From: Deltaproteobacteria bacterium | GTDB lineage: Bacteria; Desulfobacterota; GWC2-55-46 | Reading direction: 5' to 3' | Assembly (NCBI GenBank): GCA_016182705.1 | Contig: JACPGA010000025.1 | Location: forward strand, 1-10,996 | DNA: 10,996 bases | Shown: piece after piece, positions 8,597 through 10,996 of the stretch | Layout: the number at the start of each line of letters is the position of its first letter | Numbering within the stretch: the first letter of the stretch is position 1 | Notes under the pieces: generated by a model | What the model saw: only the letters and a program-made list of their open reading frames with translations | Told to the model about the DNA's origin: nothing | The model's database searches: none | Position numbers and translations under genes: made by a program

Positions 8597-9372
8597 GGAA
8601 TGAATTGAGGCCGGTCGTCGCCATAGTGCAGGCCAGGATGAGCTCGACGAGGCTGCCGGGCAAGGTAATGAAGGGCATAGCAGGCCGTCCCATGCTCTGG
8701 CACGTGGTCAACAGGCTCAAGGCATCTGCCCTCATAGACGAGATAGTCGTGGCAACGACAACCGGCCCTGAGGACGACATAATTGAAGAGTGGTGCAAGC
8801 TCAATGGAACCGGCTTTTCAAGAGGCAGCCTCGATGATGTCCTTGACAGGTACTACCAGGCGGCGAAGTCGTTCAAGGCCAGGACAGTCGTGAGAATAAC
8901 CTCTGACTGCCCGCTCATCGATCCGGCGCTCGTGGACAGGGCCATAGAAAAATTCAACGAGGGCGGGTTCGACCATGTAAGCATAGATTCAACCTACCCT
9001 GACGGCCTGGACGCGGAGGTCTTCTCGTTCGAGGCCCTGAAAAAGGCGCACGCTGAGGCGGCCCTTGCTTCTGAGCGCGAGCATGTAACGCCCTACATAT
9101 GGAAAAACCCGCAGGTATTCAGCCTCTGCAAGATAAAGAACGCTACCAACCTTTCCGGCATGCGCTGGACGGTCGATGACGAGCGTGACTTGAGGCTCGT
9201 GACTGAAGTTTACGAAGGCATCGGCGCGGGCGAGCGTGTCTTTCACATGGATGAGGTGCTGCATTTCCTCAGGCGCAAGCCCGAGGTACTGAAGATAAAC
9301 GCGGCGACCACGAGAAATGAAGGCTACGCAAAATCGCTCCGTCAGGACAGGATAGTTAAAAAGGCCGGATAA
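8587..9372 (+). CDS. SpsF-family nucleotidyltransferase, probably activating the nonulosonic acid with CMP
   Basis: This 261-residue protein resembles Bacillus SpsF (spore coat polysaccharide synthesis) and related cytidylyltransferase-like proteins. It opens with the nucleotide-binding signature VAIVQARMSSTRLPGKVM (about 10-27), followed by DEIVVATTTGPEDD. VVRITSDCPLIDPALVD holds the metal-binding aspartate region, and YPDGLDAEVFSFEAL is the family's sugar-side motif. WTVDDERDLRLV is the usual C-terminal block. In a nonulosonate pathway this step would form the CMP-sugar donor for a flagellin glycosyltransferase (Maf type), none of which is in the window. It overlaps the synthase gene by 10 bases with GAGGGAGG just upstream, so the two are coupled. 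Such proteins are often labelled only 'glycosyltransferase' or 'acylneuraminate cytidylyltransferase'; the CMP role is inferred from neighbours. Confidence 0.87.
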   Translation: MRLRNELRPVVAIVQARMSSTRLPGKVMKGIAGRPMLWHVVNRLKASALIDEIVVATTTGPEDDIIEEWCKLNGTGFSRGSLDDVLDRYYQAAKSFKARTVVRITSDCPLIDPALVDRAIEKFNEGGFDHVSIDSTYPDGLDAEVFSFEALKKAHAEAALASEREHVTPYIWKNPQVFSLCKIKNATNLSGMRWTVDDERDLRLVTEVYEGIGAGERVFHMDEVLHFLRRKPEVLKINAATTRNEGYAKSLRQDRIVKKAG

Positions 9373-9392
9373 ACGATATTCGAAAGGTGATG

Positions 9393-10733
9393 ATGAAAAT
9401 GTCGATGAATGCAGCTCATAAGGAAGAAAAAAAAGTAAGCCTTTTTCCGGCATCCGACGCTCTCTGGGAGCGCGCAGTGGCCAGGATACCGGCAGGCACC
9501 CAGACCCTGAGCAAGGGCCCGAATCAGTTCGTTTCGGGGATCACTCCCAAGTACCTGAAGAAGGGCAAGGGGTCGCACGTATGGGACGTCGACGGCAACG
9601 AATACATTGATTACCCGCTCGCGCTCGGGCCGATCCTTCTCGGTTATGACTACGCCCCGGTAAGCGAGGCCGTCATAAACCAGGTGAGGGAAGGCACTAC
9701 TTTCACGCTCATGCACCCGCTTGAGGTCGAAGTAGCCGAACTTCTCTCGACAGTCATACCCTCAGCCGAGATGGTAAGGTTCGGCAAGAACGGAGCGGAC
9801 GTCACAAGCGCGGCTGTAAAGGTAGCGAGGGCCGCAACCGGCAAGGACCACATCGCGTACTGCGGCTACCACGGCTGCCAGGACTGGTACGCTGTCGTAA
9901 CTCCGCGCAGCAAGGGTATCCCGGCAATCCTGAAAGATTACATGCACGCCTTCGAGTACAACAAGATAGAGTCGCTGGAACGGCTCTTCGCTGAAAACCC
10001 GGGCAAAATAGGCTGCGTCATAATGGAAGTCCCGGGCACTGACCCGGTAATCGACATCAAGACAGGCAAGAACTTTCTCCAGCTCGCCAAGGAAGTCGCG
10101 AACAGGAACGGCGCGCTCTTTGTGCTCGATGAGATTGTCACCGGCTTTCGCTACTCTCTCGGCGGGGCGCAGAAGTACTACAGCGTCGTGCCTGACCTTG
10201 CCTGCTTTGGCAAAGGCATGGCCAACGGGTTTGCCATATCCGCCCTCGTCGGCAAAAAGGAATTCATGAAGGAGCTGAACGAAGTCTTCTTCTCGAGGAC
10301 CTACTCCGGCGACACCATCGGGCTTGCGGCGGCAAGGGCCACCATAACCGAGCTCATTGAAAAGCCAGTCATCAAGCACATCTGGGACATGGGTGAAGTG
10401 CTGCATAACGCCATCAACTCGTTTGCCGAATCCATAGACCTCAACTTCAGGATATACGGCAAGCCGCCCAGGGGAGGCATCAGCGCGAGAAATGCGTCCG
10501 GCGAGGAAGACCTGCTCCTGAAGAGCGTCTTCCTCCAGGAGACCGTGAAAAGAGGCATCCTTTTCGGCGGGCCGGTCTTTATTAGCTACTCGCACACGGA
10601 AAAGGACATAAAGAAGACGATAGACGCTTCCTGCGAAGCCTTGAAAGTTTTGAAGAAGGCGATTGACTGCGGAGACCCTGCAAGCTTCCTCGAGGGAGAG
10701 CCTGTCGGAGTCGTATTCAGGCAGAGAAACTGA
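9393..10733 (+). CDS. Class III PLP aminotransferase, glutamate-1-semialdehyde 2,1-aminomutase-like, in the glycan cluster
   Basis: This is a fold-type I, class III PLP enzyme of 446 residues. Visible motifs are GSHVWDVDGNEYIDYPLALG (61-80), VRFGKNGADVTSAAVKVARA (128-147, cofactor phosphate region), YCGYHGCQDWY (157-167, aromatic residue stacking on PLP), LFVLDEIVTGFR (D246, pyridine nitrogen contact) and CFGKGMANGFAISALVG with the Schiff-base lysine K274. It resembles HemL but starts with LFPASDALWERAVARIPAGT and has the FGKNG variant, the form seen in sugar and spore-coat loci rather than in tetrapyrrole synthesis. With two oxidoreductases nearby it may aminate a keto-sugar or shift an amino group; the substrate is not known. 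Start codons are crowded (GTG 9387, ATG 9390, 9393, 9399). I chose 9393 for GAAAGG (9382-9387) with 5-base spacing; 9399 is also reasonable. Confidence 0.88.
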   Translation: MKMSMNAAHKEEKKVSLFPASDALWERAVARIPAGTQTLSKGPNQFVSGITPKYLKKGKGSHVWDVDGNEYIDYPLALGPILLGYDYAPVSEAVINQVREGTTFTLMHPLEVEVAELLSTVIPSAEMVRFGKNGADVTSAAVKVARAATGKDHIAYCGYHGCQDWYAVVTPRSKGIPAILKDYMHAFEYNKIESLERLFAENPGKIGCVIMEVPGTDPVIDIKTGKNFLQLAKEVANRNGALFVLDEIVTGFRYSLGGAQKYYSVVPDLACFGKGMANGFAISALVGKKEFMKELNEVFFSRTYSGDTIGLAAARATITELIEKPVIKHIWDMGEVLHNAINSFAESIDLNFRIYGKPPRGGISARNASGEEDLLLKSVFLQETVKRGILFGGPVFISYSHTEKDIKKTIDASCEALKVLKKAIDCGDPASFLEGEPVGVVFRQRN

Positions 10734-10750
10734 TGAAAGGTGACACTCAG

Positions 10751-10996
10751 ATGATAGCGGAAACAAGGGTTCTGGTCGTTGGCTGCGGCTCCATTGGAAG
10801 GCGGCACATAAAAAACCTGATGTCTCTCGGCATAAGGAACTTCATACTCTGCGACACCAGTGAAGAGTCTTTGAAGGCGGCTTCCATCGGCCTTGAAAAC
10901 CCCGTGCTGACGACGAAGTTCAAAAACGCGCTCCTTCAGGGGCCTCAGGCAGCGGTCATCTGCACGCCGTCGTCCCTCCACCTTAACATGGCAATA
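10751..10996 (+). CDS. Second Gfo/Idh/MocA-family oxidoreductase (3' end cut by window)
   Basis: 82 codons are visible, open to the end of the window. The start MIAETRVLVVGCGSIGRRHI gives a clean dinucleotide-binding G-C-G-S-I-G loop. It is followed by FILCDTSEESLKAA (acidic residue at the end of strand 2, favouring NAD) and QAAVICTPSSLHLNMA, the usual 'TP..H' block. So this is the Rossmann half of a sugar oxidoreductase, not a repeat of the first one: the sequences differ clearly. ATG 10751 is preferred because GGTGA (10739-10743) lies 7 bases upstream. An ATG at 10733 overlapping the aminotransferase stop (TGATG) would add six residues (MKGDTQ) but lacks a ribosome binding site. It is probably in the same operon and paired functionally with the aminotransferase. 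Confidence 0.85.
   Translation, partial: MIAETRVLVVGCGSIGRRHIKNLMSLGIRNFILCDTSEESLKAASIGLENPVLTTKFKNALLQGPQAAVICTPSSLHLNMAI

Noticed and set aside
9393..10733. Calling the class III aminotransferase hemL (glutamate-1-semialdehyde aminomutase)
   Set aside because: It has the FGKNG variant and lies in a nonulosonate gene run with no tetrapyrrole genes nearby; resemblance to HemL is at the family level.

Overview
The window looks like chromosomal DNA from a flagellated, Gram-negative-type bacterium. The genes are tightly packed on the + strand, GC-rich, and favour ATA for Ile and AGG for Arg throughout. The combination of a CsrA-FliW pair, a consensus sigma-54 (-24/-12) promoter and a FleQ-like dyad suggests a deltaproteobacterial (Desulfobacterota) or Nitrospirota-like lineage. 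That placement is inference: there is no rRNA or other phylogenetic marker here.

Region 1 (1-2946) is the hook-filament junction set: the end of flgN (export chaperone), flgK (HAP1) and flgL (HAP3). flgL as given is interrupted. The first frame stops at 2717, while a clear FlgL C-terminus continues in the +1 frame to 2946, and roughly 25 residues expected between the two parts are missing.

Region 2 (2947-3821) holds csrA and fliW, overlapping by 4 bases. This is the RNA-binding repressor and its protein antagonist, which in other bacteria tie flagellin translation to filament assembly. The leader contains two stem-loops and then a small hairpin that displays the csrA ribosome binding site (with GGA) in its loop. 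A strong 9-bp hairpin follows fliW.

Region 3 (3822-4116) is regulatory: a FleQ-box-like dyad (3870-3883), a near-perfect sigma-54 promoter (4025-4040), and a leader ending in a second hairpin with the ribosome binding site in its loop, just before pseB.

Region 4 (4117-10996 and beyond) is a run of overlapping or closely spaced genes for making a nonulosonic acid (pseudaminic/legionaminic-like sugar), presumably for flagellin glycosylation: pseB, pseC, a 60-aa CxxC/CxxC protein, a Gfo/Idh/MocA oxidoreductase, a NeuB/PseI/SpsE-family synthase, an SpsF-family nucleotidyltransferase, a class III (glutamate-1-semialdehyde aminomutase-like) aminotransferase, and the start of a second Gfo/Idh/MocA oxidoreductase. 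PseH and PseG, needed for a classical pseudaminate route, are not in the window. The extra aminotransferase and two oxidoreductases hint at a modified or non-standard sugar.

The most interesting reading is that one regulatory circuit may link filament-junction genes, the CsrA/FliW switch and the glycan genes. It would act at transcription through sigma-54 and a FleQ-like site, and after transcription through CsrA-type hairpins on both csrA and pseB.
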